Assembly: GCA_033032175.1 (NCBI GenBank) | Contig: CM065326.1 | Location: 10,868,001-10,932,000 of the forward strand | Origin: Saturnia japonica | Taxonomy: Eukaryota; Arthropoda; Insecta; Lepidoptera; Saturniidae | DNA: 64,000 bases | Reading direction: 5' to 3' | Shown: positions 1 to 13,046 of the stretch, piece by piece | Position numbering within the stretch: position 1 is the stretch's first letter | Layout of the letters: the number at the start of each line of letters is the position of its first letter | Made by a program: the position numbers and the translations under genes | Notes under the pieces: model-generated | Database searches by the model: none | Told to the model about the DNA's origin: nothing | Seen by the model: only the letters and a program-made list of their open reading frames with translations

Positions 1-1377
1 TGTTGCGTCATAGGGCAATTTTATTTACTTTGAAATATCCATTTCCATTAGTAAGTATTGACGACTGAGATAATAATATAAACGTGGCGAAAGAAAGTAT
101 CCTTGGGCGGTAATTTTTTAGGGATAGATGACCTTTTTATGGTTGTCGTTATCTTATAACCCGCTCTGTCTGAATTGTCCTCCCTTATAGACAATGGGTC
201 TATTTGATTTTAGGTTAATTCCACAAAGTATTCACTTAATAATTTTTTAAACTTGATCTCGACAAGAATAAGAACCTGAAGTTCTTTTTTTAGTAACGCC
301 GTTCACCGCAGTCATGCCGCTCTGCAAGGAGTGCAAGCCTCTCGGCTGCTCAATGTACACTGACTGACTCTGAAACGCGAAAAACCAAGAAAAAATCACT
401 GTCACGGGCCTATCAGTTTTATCACCATGGGGGTCTATGGGCATGGTGGTCGCGACCCAATCGACCCAAACCATACCTGCCTCTCTGTTTTATTACTCGT
501 ATACTAGATACATATGGTTTAATAAGGAATTACGAACGAAATTCTATTAAAAGCGCAAAGTCGAAGTGCAAAGACGCACTGTAAAAAATGGCATCAATAA
601 TTGCAAAGATCATTACGCCCTCAGGCATTAGCGCAAAAAAGGCCTTAGGGTTATATTTAGGGGGTTACACCCAAGATAGCCTGCATATTACGACACTGTT
701 TACGTGCAAATGTGATCAAAATATATATACTGCTCGACGCTTGGCCTGATGGAAAGTGAAGACGAGGGTAGTGAGTCCATTAATTTGCAGTTCGTATAAA
801 TAAATACAACTACTTTATATTTATAGAATCTAACACAAAATAAAGTTACCGGTGATATTTCATATAACAAACTAGTGACCCAGTTCTGAAGACGTATGAC
901 GCATGAACTACGTCATTCTTTGTCTCGTAGCAACGAGGTTAACAAGCGCGGGCCTGCTTATGACGCTTGGCGACTATCTGTCCACTAATGAGTTTTTACT
1001 TTCGCACCTGTGACATCGTTCATTCAGTTGATTCTAAAATTTATTTTATACTAGCCGATCCCCACATCCGTTGTTCTACTCTTTTCAATATAGATAAATA
1101 AAATTATAGAAGTTTACCTTTGTGCTCGCATAACGCAAAAACCACTGGATAGACTTTGATAAAAAAAAAATTGTTTTACTCTTAAAATACATGGTTCGAG
1201 CGGAGCCGCGGGTACAGCTAGTTATTAATAACTCGACTACAACGCCTTCTATCCCGATGTATTATTCCTGAAAACTTTTCCAATATCATAACGAACAAAC
1301 CAAAATAATAATTATGCATATCCATCGTTAGAAATCTTAGAATCGTGTGTTATGAGGTATTGAGTTTATAAAAAAGA
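1..1377. other. Intergenic, no gene recognised
   Basis: The stretch 275-470 is richer in GC and shares a CACCATG...GGCATGGTGGTCGC word with 33060-33090, so it is probably repeat debris. A decayed repeat is seen around 1050-1215. Nothing else could be supported. Confidence 0.5.
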
Positions 1378-2410
1378 CAAGACAATTTTTAGCAAAAGAG
1401 AAAACCAACTTCAATGATTTTGAGAAGTTTCGTGGTGTATCTTTGAAGTTGAAGATCCAATGGCAATGAAATTAAATGGGAGCACCCTTGAGGTAACGAA
1501 AAAACAATTATCTAAATCGGTTTATAAACAAAGAAGTTATAGCTGAACATCCATAAAAAAATACATTCGAATTGAAAACCACCTTTTTTTTGAACTTATA
1601 CTATTTGAAAATATATTTTCTATGTGATTATTTCTATGTATTAATTTTCAAAGATTTTTATTATTTGTGGCAATATAATACCCACCTTAATTCTTCATCA
1701 AAGTTAATCCTCTTAATGGTTTTCTTTCTGATCGTTGAGGAACTTTCGTGAGCTGACGTCATAGAAAGACCATTAAAGCAAATGAACAATTGTTTACTTA
1801 TTTGAAGCCTTTTCAATATTGGTGAACTTTTTCGTAGAATTTTAATGATGCCAGTTGGTAAGGATTCTGTTTTGTTTAGGGATTTTCATTACAAAAGATG
1901 TGCCAGTCACATCATACCTTATATCTTTTTACAAATTAGCTAGCTATCTTGTAACCACTATATACCAGGTGTAACGCTATAGTGGTAGGCTTTTACGCAT
2001 TTAGATGTACCTAATATACCTAACATTTAAAATAACCTTTTTTGTTTTATTTTTAACTAACTTCAATATCTATTGTTAATTATCAATGTAGTGTGCGCCT
2101 ATAATAAGTTCGCATATCTGTATTAGACTTATGATGAATTGAAAAAAGGCTCAAGTAAAATATGCGCACTGTTGGCGCTTCTTTAGTAAATAAATAAATA
2201 AAATAAGAAGAAAGTTACTTAATTCGAATGTATATATTTTTTATGGATGTTAAGCCATAGCTTCTTTGTGTATAAACCGATTTAGATAATTGTTTTTTTG
2301 TTACCACAAGGGTGCTCCCATTTAATTTCATTGCCATTGGATCTTACACACACCACGAAACTTCTCAAAATCATTGAAGTTGGTTTTCTATTTTGTTAAA
2401 AATTGTCTTG
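1378..2410. repeat. Long inverted repeat, about 195 bp arms
   Basis: The arm at 1378-1573 returns as its reverse complement at 2220-2410 with few differences (shared landmarks: CAACTTCAATGATTTTGAGA, TGGCAATGAAATTAAATGGG, TACATTCGAATT). The spacer is about 645 bases without a recognisable gene. Single diverged arms occur at 54640-54840 (plus) and 61476-61650 (minus), so the arm is an interspersed repeat. Either a foldback element or two facing copies could explain it. Confidence 0.85.
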
Positions 2411-4934
2411 TTATATACCTTTACTTGTCTTTGCTTTCCAAAATCGTACACTTGCAAAATGTCTTCTAATCATTAGTAGATATATGGGCGTTTGAAATTA
2501 CCCTCACGTTACCCTTTGCGAAAAGGTTCTTACGTATAGGACATTTAATTTTTAATGTTGCGTGATAGTAAGGTACTTTCTATTATCCTGCTGACTAGCT
2601 ACCACCTTGAAGTTAAAATATCTGTCGCCTATCACCTTTACAATTTATTTCTATTCTTCTGCCCGCGACTTTATTTGTGTAGACCAATGATATTATAAGT
2701 AATGCCTTTTATAATATTATTCGTTTAGACTTCAGAATTGGATCCAGAGAGAAATGAAAAATATGTCATTTACCGGGATAAAAAATTTGAAAGATAAAAT
2801 CAGCGTCTGTGAGTATGTGATAGGGTTTTCTTTTTTCTTATAAATTGTCTTTTTGAAAGAATAACATATGGTATGGACATAAGATATGGTTAGACCATAT
2901 GACGCTTTGTCGAAGTCGCGTCGCTCTTTGTTCAGACAACAATGATAATGAATAGCTAAGTTTTTTTTTGTGAAATATTTAACTGTCGAACGTTTCAAAA
3001 TACAATACTTCGCGTTTATGATTCACATTACCGCTAAGTATTTACGTAATTATGTAAAGCAAGTATTTTTTGCGCGGCCTCTGGGGAAATTAAATTTTTC
3101 CTAATCTATGACTGGATCTGGATGGTAAGACATAGCAGTTATATCCGACTGGATCGCGAGTAGAGTTTCTGGTCGAGAATTCCCGAGAAATCTGTCCTTA
3201 CTTGAGACGAGAGAAAGTGTCGAGAAGTCTACTTTTACTATTTCTCGAAAATTAGAGAATACATAGTCGTGAAAAATTAAGCCGAGAAATTAGAAACCCT
3301 AATCAGGATACCGTAACACTTGGCATAATGGCAGGTCGTAGGGTCCTGTACCGGTTTCAGTCGCGACGACCATGCACATGGTACCTAACAAACTTATCAC
3401 AGAAACTCATTTAGTTTATCATGGTACACGGGAAACCAGTTTATATTTACTAACCAGTCTCATTAGGGCAGTCCAGCCCATCTAATCAGCCAATATAAGC
3501 CAAATAATTCTTTTCTCAAGATGAAAACTTCAATACGACGATTTTTCTAGGCTGGGTAATGAGTTTTGTAGATGGGCGATGCTAGCTACGCCAACTCGAT
3601 ATCCTTTTTAATATATGTGTACTAGCTGTGCCCGCGACCTGCGTCCACATGTTATATTTCGTGTATGAAAAACAGAAACTAAATAAAAACCTCACCTCAC
3701 CTCAGTCTCACCCTACGGTATTTGACTCGTATAAGCTTTGATAATACCTAACTAAAATCATTTTAAATGTTAACCGATATAACAGTTTAAAAATCATACC
3801 TTTATTTATCTAAATACTTATAGGCATACTAAAATGTTCAGTTTTGCAATCATTTACGAAAAGCTAAGTTTATTTAATAACTATATTTTTATAAACTATT
3901 ACTTTCAAGTGAATAATACCGCTTTATAGTGTCTGTTTACTGTAATTTAATGAAAACTTTAATTGCGAAGAACACTAAACAACGGCATGTAAAGTAGAAA
4001 TGTAGATAGAATACTTATTTAATTATCTAATGTAAACATTTAAAAATAACATTAAAATCTTTCTAAAAATATTAATATACGTGCTTACAGAAAATATACT
4101 TAAGTGTAATAATAACTATGAAACAAATTTCGTGATAATTTAATGTAAGTCAAACCGTACAGCGCCATCTATGAATATTGTTATAAAATAAAAATACATA
4201 TTATTTACCAGGAAATTACGTAAAGATAAAATAATTTAGAATATTTTCACTTTAGTTTCATAAATATTTTAAATAATAACAGGTACCTAAACATACATTC
4301 CTTTTTATATTCTATGTACATAACATAACACAATTTATAGACTATACAATTCTCCTAAATGTACTTTCAGACTATAAACTATAATTATACGGGACATAGG
4401 TATTGTAAACATTATCTTAATCGCTTTAAAATCATTGATGACAATACCTGTCCTTGCGATAATTCGTCTGTGCATTCTTTTGAACATTTGCTTCAGGACT
4501 GCCCCAGATTAAATTAGAAGAGATTGAATCTTTTGATGTTCTGCGAAATCCTTCAAGTTTCTCCATTCAATCTTTTAGTATTAATAAACAAGGAATCAGC
4601 CATCAAGTCTTTTGATAAAATTGCAAAGCACATTGTGGTCAATCTTAAATCGTTCAACAGACTTTAATTACTGTGACTATATAGACTCATAATTATAATC
4701 ATCATATCCCTCACCTTTGTGCGTTATTACTACTCTAGCATGCGACGCATTAACGGGAAAATAGGTGGATCGTATCAAATCGCGACCGCCTCTCTCCCTT
4801 AATATTTTGTTTGTACCCAAGTTAACATGGAGAAACAATAATAATAAAAATTAAAATAAAACTAGGGACATTTTTAAGCCATATCCAGAGAAATATGATT
4901 AGTCAGGAATACAAAACTATGACTTTTCAGGCTG
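2411..4934. other. Intergenic, no gene recognised
   Basis: A SINE tail lies at 2585-2650 and a short AGCTGTGCCCGCGACC repeat start at 3628. The rest is AT-rich with only short chance frames. Confidence 0.5.
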
Positions 4935-5440
4935 GCAAGTAAAGATGTGAACCAACTAGAATTCACAGAACCGGTTAAAAATGATGTGAAGTAAAGAAAC
5001 TGTTTTGTTTGCCTGCTGTTGAGAAATGTTCTCTGAAGGCATAGAAGTTGCCGGCACCGATAAGTATTTCAATGCGATTTTATTTATGGGCATTAGGTGC
5101 TGAGTGATTCGTTCAGTACAAATCGTAAGCTTGAAGCCGTTCCGTTGGACAAAGTCATTTGTGACAATTGTGACCATAATTATACTAGGTTTCTAGCAAT
5201 AACGTAAATATAACATAATTGAATGATAAGTAATCATAGTACCTAATTCACAGCAATTTTATTGTATATTAATTATTTAATACAGAGCTTTTGGTTTTGG
5301 TGGTAAAGAGATTATTTGATTCGTTCAGTTGCGAACGAACCAAGCTTGGTTTAAAATCGGGGTTTTACTGAAAAATCAGTTTTGCCGAGTGTCCAAAAAA
5401 CCGTTTTTTTTAGGTTTGCTGTGTTGACATCTCTACTGGC
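4935..5440. mobile_element. Candidate hAT-like non-autonomous element
   Basis: AGTAAAGATGTGAACC at the left and the reverse complement of TGTTGACATCTCTACTG at the right form short terminal repeats of the GTARAGATGT type. Flanks share CTGGC(G)AAGT imperfectly. The interior has no gene. Confidence 0.4.
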
Positions 5441-5792
5441 GAAGTCTCGTGATTCAACGGCCGCCATTTTTTAACGATATAGTATCTACGATCAAGTATG
5501 AATATAGCCATTTTGTCGAGCAACGGTTAAATAGTTGGAACAAACCGTTTCATGCGCCCTATTAAATAATATTGTTATATTAATAAATGGAGTCGCTGAG
5601 AAAGCTTCGTTATTATGGTTTTGGCGCGCGTCCACGCCTCTCGTGAATAGATCTGTGTTTTTTTCTGTATACATTCTTTCATGCATTAAGTTGTTTACTT
5701 CATAGAAACGATATATTTCATAGCTTATTAAAAACATTCTCTGCGTTAATTACACGGATAAGTTCTCATGATCTAGATATTTTTAAACTTAT

Positions 5793-6375
5793 AATTGAGT
5801 CGTATAAAATCAAAAGCTATGTGACCGATAATTTGGAAATTTAAAAAAAATGTAATAAAATTCAATTATTGTATCCATAGAAATTTATGCCGATTATTCG
5901 ACTATTAGCTTTAGGTGAAGCTATGGATGGAAAGAGGTAAGGACAACAATTTTATATGGGACCAAGTTGAAATGGTGTTCATCTGTGTAAGCAGCGAATT
6001 ATAATTTAAAAAAAACCACCAAAATGGCGTTAGCGTAGCGAGAGGAATGAAACTTTTTCGTGATTTCATATATATTACTGTTGTAAAGCTTAAAAAAGAA
6101 TTGAACCATAATAGGAAAAGTTTGTGGAGTGCAAAGTTGACCAAATGGGGTTAAATTAAAAAATAACGACTTTTGGCGCTATTTTTATTAATTACTCACT
6201 TGCTACCGTGGTGCCACACTATTTTGATGCTTTATGATGGACACTTTTTTATCACAAAGATGGTTCTCTTGGTCTCAACCCTATAGTTATTAAATTTATT
6301 AGTTTTTTTTAAATTTCCAAATTATAGATCATACCTACTATGTTTTCATGATTTTCATTGCACACGACTCAATAA
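5793..6375. mobile_element. Small DNA transposon with long imperfect terminal repeats
   Basis: The left end (ATTGAGTCGT near 5793, ATAATTTGGAAATTTAAAAA near 5828) is mirrored on the right (reverse complements near 6330-6310 and ending ACGACTCAAT at 6364-6373). The inside has only short open frames. It is probably a non-autonomous element; the superfamily is not clear. Confidence 0.6.
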
Positions 6376-7934
6376 ATAAGCGCGTCATGAAAAAAAATTT
6401 AGCCGTCATGGACGCCCGGCAGACGTGAAACAGTGAATAACAAAAAGAAAAATAGCGGGAGATCCCGAAAAATGACAAACCAAAAAAAAGTTACTGTGCG
6501 CGTACATTGGAACAAACAGTCTACGCTATGAACTTGCTTGCAAGCCTCTTGTTTAATTGCCGTGAAGCTAGTCACACTTGATGATTATACCACTTAACGT
6601 CGAGTGTAAACTATTCAAATAAGTATAACTAAATATATAAGTATACACATCCGATATTTTATTCTTATTATCAGTTAGTTGTTTCGTACAGAGTGGCGTA
6701 AAAGTACTAGGAGGAAAGATCCTAAATAAATTGGGATAATAGTCAGGAGAAAGAAAGAGAGAAAAAGTTATAAGTTAGATTTTTCCACAATCGCGCTTGA
6801 ATTCTCACATCGCCATTGTAATTGACATTATTGTTCATAGATTTGATATATTATACTACATCTATGTTATTACATAACCGTTCTAAAATTCCATTCAATG
6901 CAAAATGAAGTCGCTTCTCGCTGCCCCGCCGTCTATCCCTATGTACGCTAAGATCTTTTAAACTACGCAACGGATTTTAATGCAATTTTCACTAATATTT
7001 AGAGATTTTTTTACGGAAAGTTTATATTATGTACAATACATTCTAATTACGTTTTTGTATAGTAGAGTAAATTAAATGATTTGTAATCAAGTCGTGAAAA
7101 AATGATTTTCGGGCGTTTATATGACTTACGCTGGCGAAACCTTATGAGATACACCAAAATAATGTTTTAAAAAATTGTAGTTAATGTTTGAACGTATTTT
7201 AATAAGGCTAGACCAGTATGTCTTTAAAGCATTATTAGACGTTACGCGCGGTCACCCAACATAATGCTTGCGTTTATGTGACATATTTTATTTAAATTAA
7301 AATGTATCATAAACAAGTAAACATTAATAAGTATTAAATCACGGCAATTACTTTGGAAATGTTATATTAATGTGTTTAATACAACTTTTCAAAGGTTCTA
7401 CATTAATATTATAAAGCCGAAGTTGTATACTGACTATTTTTGTTCGTTTGAAAGCGCTAATAATCATTTTGTGATTTATTTTGAACAAAAATAGGTTTTA
7501 AACTTACATGAAATATATTTCTTTTTTTAAATTTAATGTTCACTACTTACCTTATTTTTACTTTCGCAGCAATTAATTACAAATTACTCAATCTGTAACT
7601 CAATTTTTAATCAAAAAATGTTTTACAGCTCTTTCGTTTGAGATTTATGTTATTTATTTTGATAATAAAAATGTGTTACGCACTCAGCAGTTAGCTACGC
7701 GGGCCGCCATTTTTCATCGAAATAATTTCCCGCCAACACAAGTGTCAAAAGTTTTTTTTTGCGTTCCGCGGTCTATCTGCTAAAACGTCATATTTCGGAT
7801 AATTATTTGATTGATGATAACTATGATATGATTTGTGTTATGCTGTGTTGTGTGTTATGTTGATATTGTTCAGTTCGTCTATTTAAATTGGAGTTCGGAT
7901 CCGCGTTTAAAAATGTTCGAAATAAAAGCGCGTA
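6376..7934. other. Intergenic, no gene recognised
   Basis: AT-rich sequence with no supported frame. Around 6915-6990 (CGCTGCCCCGCC, then ACGGATTTTAATGCAATTTT) there is a fragment of a repeat related to 18540-18640. Confidence 0.45.
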
Positions 7935-8125
7935 GAAGACCTATTGCAAAGGGAGGATCCTCCGACCAGACGGGTGTTATGTCTGGCGGGCAGCTGCCCA
8001 ACGGTTGTAGTCGGGTTCTTGTATATATACTCAACGATTGAGTTAATTTCTATAGCGCAATGTAGGATAGTAGGATGCGTCTTATGAGGCTCGATAGATG
8101 TCGCTATGTGTCGCTATGTAGATGT
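7935..8125 (+). repeat. Repeat copy with the unoccupied mariner site
   Basis: The stretch GGTTGTAGTCGGGTTCTTGT (8003-8022) and then TCAACGATTGAGTTAATTTC, TATAGCGCAATGTAGGATAG and GGATGCGTCTTATG matches, in reverse, both flanks of the mariner at 37211-38513. The TATATATAC at 8021-8030 is the unoccupied target. Confidence 0.8.
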
Positions 8126-8999
8126 CGCCACAAGCGCTTTAAAATACGAAATCAGTTACAACGCTTTGTTAAATTACATATGTTATCTATCTTCATTTAA
8201 CATATTTGCAGTCCTTGCTTCACTCGCATTGCTACATATCTCGCTAGACACGTTACATAAAATGAAATCCGATTGCGAATAAATTAATTGCAATTTAGAA
8301 TTATTATATTCGATTTATTCTCTTTTTATGAGATTTTATTTGTTTGCAATTACGAATGAAAAATAAAATTGAAGTTAAATTTTTTAGATATATTTATACA
8401 TTTGTTTCTCATTAACAACTTTTTTGGCAGTGTTATATTTCACATGAAAAGTGACTTCAAATAAAAAATTAACGCTGACTGGTAATGCCACAGATTAGTG
8501 TGTAAACAATTTCATAAAAAAACCTTCGATAAAATTTATCTAACCAGTTATTTTTATTATATCTTCTAAATAATGTAAAGTAGGAGTGAGTATATTTGTC
8601 GGAGCAGTTTAAAAGAACTGGTAATTACAAGTAACAAATTGGAACTGTGAAAACTAACCTAAAAAGCTGTTAGTAAATACTACGTAGGTACCTGTTCTAA
8701 CTACTGGTGCGTGATAAAAAAGTAAACTGTTTCAGTTTGTTACACGAACATGCTCTTCTCTACTCAAGATTAAGAATCTTTAATTTTTTAGACACAAATG
8801 CAAAGAAATATGTATTGAACAAGCTCTTTACTATTTTCAGTTAAAATAATAGAAAGAGATAGTATCATGTGACAAGTTGTTATTTTTGAACGTATTATTG
8901 AAAGTGTTATTTCTCTGGAACAAAAACAGGTGGAAAAAGTTTCTTATTTTACTTGTTATAACTCACTCCTAATGTGAAGACGAGTTTTTTTTTATCGTA

Positions 9000-9330
9000 G
9001 CACGACAATGTGACTACACTATACCTTGTGGTATGCACAGTGTAATCTAATAACATCGGTGACTACCATGGGATCTATAATCCATCGTCATACGTCGCTG
9101 TCATGTTTGTCTGCTCAAATGTCTCTTCACGGTATGTTTTAAGGAGTCCATGTATTAGAGAGGAAGGAACACACTGGCTATATACAGTTCCACGGCTTCA
9201 CAGTTCGGCAAAGATAAGACGTAGCAAACTTTTTTTTTCGTGCCGTGATGGAGGTTACCGTAAAACTGTGGCTTCCGGAGCCCAGCGCGTTATGACAGGG
9301 AGATATTATATATTTGTACGGAACACATTC
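9000..9330 (-). mobile_element. LINE 3' end, minus strand
   Basis: This is the reverse complement of the family at 20820-21180. It contains the 3' UTR part (near 9010-9100) and the end of ORF2 (GTTCCACGGCTTCACAG, then GATGGAGGTTACCGTAAAAC). Open frames here are shadows of it. Confidence 0.7.
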
Positions 9331-9699
9331 TGGAAATAATATTAACGCTTAGCATAGTTTATTTTTAATACTGAAGCGTTGAAGTGTGGCACGTTTAGCA
9401 ATTTATCTACTGTTTGACGTTTATGACCACTCGGCTATCGGAAATAATCTATAATATTATTTAAAAAATGTCAGGAATCTTTTCAGAAATATTTAAAAGA
9501 CTAATGAAAATTGTTTATTTGTGTCGACTCGTCTACCAGTTATTTCTTTGAATCATGCCTATGAGTAGGCAAGGTATTTAAAAACGAATAAACAGAGAAA
9601 TTTATGATTGTGAGAAACAAAGTCCACCGTTATTAGATAAAAAGTTGGAAATTTGTTGCTGAACACTAATAGGCCAGAGAGGCCAGTCCTTCGAGGATT

Positions 9700-10072
9700 C
9701 AAAGATCAAAGATCAAGAAGATCGCAGCCAAAAATCCCAGTATTGTGTTTCTACAGTGAGTAGGATTTCTAAAACTCCTTGGGAATGGAGGGTTCAAAGG
9801 AAATTTCCAAAGAAATTTCTCTCTACTTGGGGTAGTCCGATTGGTGGAATTCCTTCACCATACAGAAGATCGTAGCCAAATAACCTTGGTGTTGTGTTCC
9901 TGCGGTAATTAAGATTTCCAGCGCTCTCTGGGATAGGGGAGTTCAAAGTTGGCAACACGCTACTGATACCTGTGCAACTATGGTATTATAAGCGTCCATA
10001 GGTTACGGTAGCTTTTTACCAACTGGCGGGCCGTATGCTTGTTTACCACCTTTGTTATATAAAAAAATAACA
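9700..10072 (+). mobile_element. SINE-like repeat with internal duplication
   Basis: It belongs to a family with landmarks AATTTCTCTCTACTTGG, GAAGATCGTAGCCAAATAAC and the 3' end GGGCCGTATGCTTGTTTACC with an A-rich tail. Other copies are at 16480-16735, 33995-34185, 36155-36405 (reversed), 36955-37060 (reversed) and 50335-50570. Here the AGAAGATCG...GTTCAAAG segment appears twice, 148 bases apart. Confidence 0.7.
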
Positions 10073-10599
10073 GTTCAAACAGGATATTGGATAGGGTGTT
10101 ACAACGGTTACAAGTACAACAAAAACATTTCTGAGAAATTATTGTTAGGTTTTATCTACTCATGAGAAGTCCTGTAAAAACATAATTTTTAAAATAGGTA
10201 CATTGCTAATCAAAACATAGTTTTTTGTAGAAGATTCAGACACACTGAACTTGGTAACACATCGACCAGTAAATTTAAGCGGTTATAAAATAGGAATATA
10301 CAAAATAATTACAAAATGTAATACCATAATATTGTGATATTATGAAAAAAACTCCATTCAAATCACATATTATGTTTTACTGAGAAAATATATTTAGAAT
10401 TATTAAAAAGAAATTCAAACAATTTCCTGTACGAAAAATATTCTCATACAATATGTTTATCTTCAAAGTAATGAAAGTGCGAATTGTTATGAAATTAGCG
10501 TTTTATATAGAAAAAGTAAAACGAAAAAAATATTATGAAATTATATCTACATTTAATCAATCGAAGTATGTACCATATTATATTTGCACTTTCGCCATT

Positions 10600-11700
10600 T
10601 AAAGTACTTCATTGATACCATTACTGAAAAAATTCTGGGAGCGAGAATCAATAAAATCTTTGAAGGTGGTCCAAACCGCTAAATAAAATTGAATTTTTTT
10701 CCTTGCAAGAAATTGTCCAAATTCCGATCAGGGGAATACTCATACGGTGGGTGTCGCAGACTTTCCAACCGTAGTTCCTCTAATTTAGCGACTGTCCTGA
10801 AGCAGCAGTGGGCTAGAGACATTGACCAGTCTCGGTTGTTTAAGGGCTAGCTTTTCCATTATAGTTTGGAATTGTTGACAATACAGATCTGCCGTTATCG
10901 TCTGGCCAGATCTTAGGAAGTTGTAGTGTATGACACAAACACTGGTTCACCCAACTTTCACCAGTACCTTTTTTTGAGTCAACTTTCGCTTGGGACAGGA
11001 TTTGGCCGGTGCAGGAGAACCCAATAGGGTTCAATCCCTGTAATGAGCATTTCTGACTGTAGTAAAGGATCCATTTCTCGTCACAAGTAACAACAATAAG
11101 ATTCAAATTTCTCTCATTATTGTGACGGTTCAGTAATTTAACGCAGCACTCAATGCGTGTTTGTTGGTGAGGTTCAGTCAATTCATGCGGTATTCATTTC
11201 TCGAGCTTTTCCACTTTTCCAATTTGTTTCAAGTGAATTAAAATTGTTTTATCACACACACCGAAGCCTGCTGCTGACTCTGATGTGGTTTGCGATGAAT
11301 CCGCTTCCACGATCATCTTTAATTCTTTATTATCAACTAGGATCTTCGACCGTCCACGGGGTTTGTTTCGTAGGTCAAAATATCCAGAACGAAAACGTTG
11401 GAACCAAAAACGTAACGTGCTTTCTTTTACAGTAGCTTCCCCATACACATCATTAATCCTTCGAGCTGTTTCTGCAGCGCTGACGCCACGATGGAACTCA
11501 TATTCGTAATATAACGTGATATTGTAAGTTTTCCATTTTGTGAAAAGAACAATGTGATAGAAAAATCAAATGGTGCGAAAACAAATGAATCACTAAATTC
11601 GAAACACAAATACAAAAGCCTAAATTCGAAATAAATATGAATTTGGAATTCCTATCCAAACGCCAGATATTTGAGATCAAAGTGGCCAGTTCAACAAAAC
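10600..11700 (-). pseudogene. Decayed mariner transposase
   Basis: On the minus strand, pieces of a mariner transposase appear in order across frame breaks. They are HVILR and YEFHRGVSAAETARRINDVYG (about 11540-11435), ATVKESTLRFWFQRFRSG, the hinge KPRGRSK (11360-11340), VCDKTILIHLKQIG, then a shifted frame from 11181 with HQQTRIECC and VVTCDEKWILY, the first catalytic-region motif. Several frameshifts and stops make it nonfunctional. It is a different subfamily from the intact element at 37-38 kb. Terminal repeats were not resolved. Confidence 0.8.
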
Positions 11701-12149
11701 GCCAATTTCATATGTAAGGATTGAATTTTACAACCATATACAGACCGCTGAATAAAAATATATCGAATAATATCTGACCCTTGCGAACTTTTCGCACAAT
11801 TATGAATATAACTAATCTAACAGCTGTCATGTTAGTTAAACAGATGGAATAGATGGCGTCTCGGATATATTTTCATTAGCATCAACAGATGGCATTCGTA
11901 ATGAAAAAGATGTTAACGAAATCATTAATTTTAAACTATTTGTTTATGATTCGTCTATAGCGTAGAAGATACGCTTTAAAATGATGTTTGAATAATTAAG
12001 TTTGAGGCAGAATTAACAGAAATATGATATTGTCAGGAAAAAACAGCTTTGATAAACGAGACAACAAGACAAGAAACCGACAGAAGAAAGAAACTTAAAC
12101 AATGCTTATTTCGGAATTACTTTCTCAGTTGTGAATTTGGACCTTTTTT

Positions 12150-12300
12150 GCTATTTTTTGGTTGCAGTGTAACGGCGCTGTGCCTGATGGTAAACACAGT
12201 ACAATCCAAAAAAACAACGGCGACCACCGACAGATCATAATCCATCGCCGGTAGTCACTGTCATGCTGGCCTGCAAACCTAACGGCAGTTGTATGGCATG
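12150..12300 (-). repeat. LINE 3' UTR fragment, minus strand
   Basis: CTGATGGTAAACACAGTACA, AACGGCGACCACCGACAG and GTCACTGTCATGCTGGCC match the reversed LINE 3' UTR also seen at 9010-9100 and 56260-56330. Confidence 0.55.
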
Positions 12301-12454
12301 CCATGATCCAGTCGGAGGCAATTCTCATGACTATCGAGCAAATTCTTTTCCTTTGCTTTGTTGTGTGATTAATACAAAGCTATTTCTTTAAATTATCTAT
12401 TATTTTTATTTGCTTTTCATAGTGGTCGTTATCGTACAGAAGAAACACTGGTGA

Positions 12455-12580
12455 TGGATCAGTGTTATTTCGCTTGGACACAGTGTCGATCGCCGTGGTT
12501 TCGAATCCTACAATGAGCCCGAGTTGTCAGTGAAGGAAAATATCGTGCAGAAACCATAGTATGATGATAGCATATTTTAG
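12455..12580 (+). repeat. tRNA-derived SINE fragment
   Basis: GGTTTCGAATCCTACAATGA is a B box, followed by the body words GTCAGTGAAGGAAAATATCG and GAAACCATAGTATGATG. It is a partial copy of the SINE at 61146. Confidence 0.6.
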
Positions 12581-13046
12581 GATAGAATTAGAACCCTCTT
12601 GCACGCGGTTGAGGTTATCTGCTCTCGACACGTCAAAGTTAAGCAATTTTTTGGTCTTAAACCGCCTCTACTACAACCAATCGGTACTTATACGGATAAT
12701 ATGAGTAGATATATTTGTAGAAAACAGTTCAAATTGCTATTTTTTAAAAAAACTGTAAAAATTTGGTGGACGTCGGGATTTTTTTACGAGGTGGGTACGA
12801 TACCCCCCCCCCCCCCCCCACCAAAAAAATTAACATATCGAGCTGGAGTTTTGTTTATTATCTTCAGAATAACATTAACTAGTTGCCTATTTAATATCAG
12901 TAGCCTAGTACCCGTAGTTTATTAATAAAATGGTATTTTTTTAATTCACTATTTATTTGGATCTAAAATGAAAGCCTATTTTGTTTAAGTTGTCTAAATA
13001 AAACTTGTTTTTTTTTTTTTTTAAATCAAATGAGTGGTATGAGTAT

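Noticed and set aside
5911..6144. 77-codon minus-strand frame
   Set aside because: It lies inside a non-coding inverted-repeat element and has no domain.
12599..12925. 108-codon frame containing a polyproline run
   Set aside because: The run comes from a poly-C tract near 12801 and the frame shows no domain.
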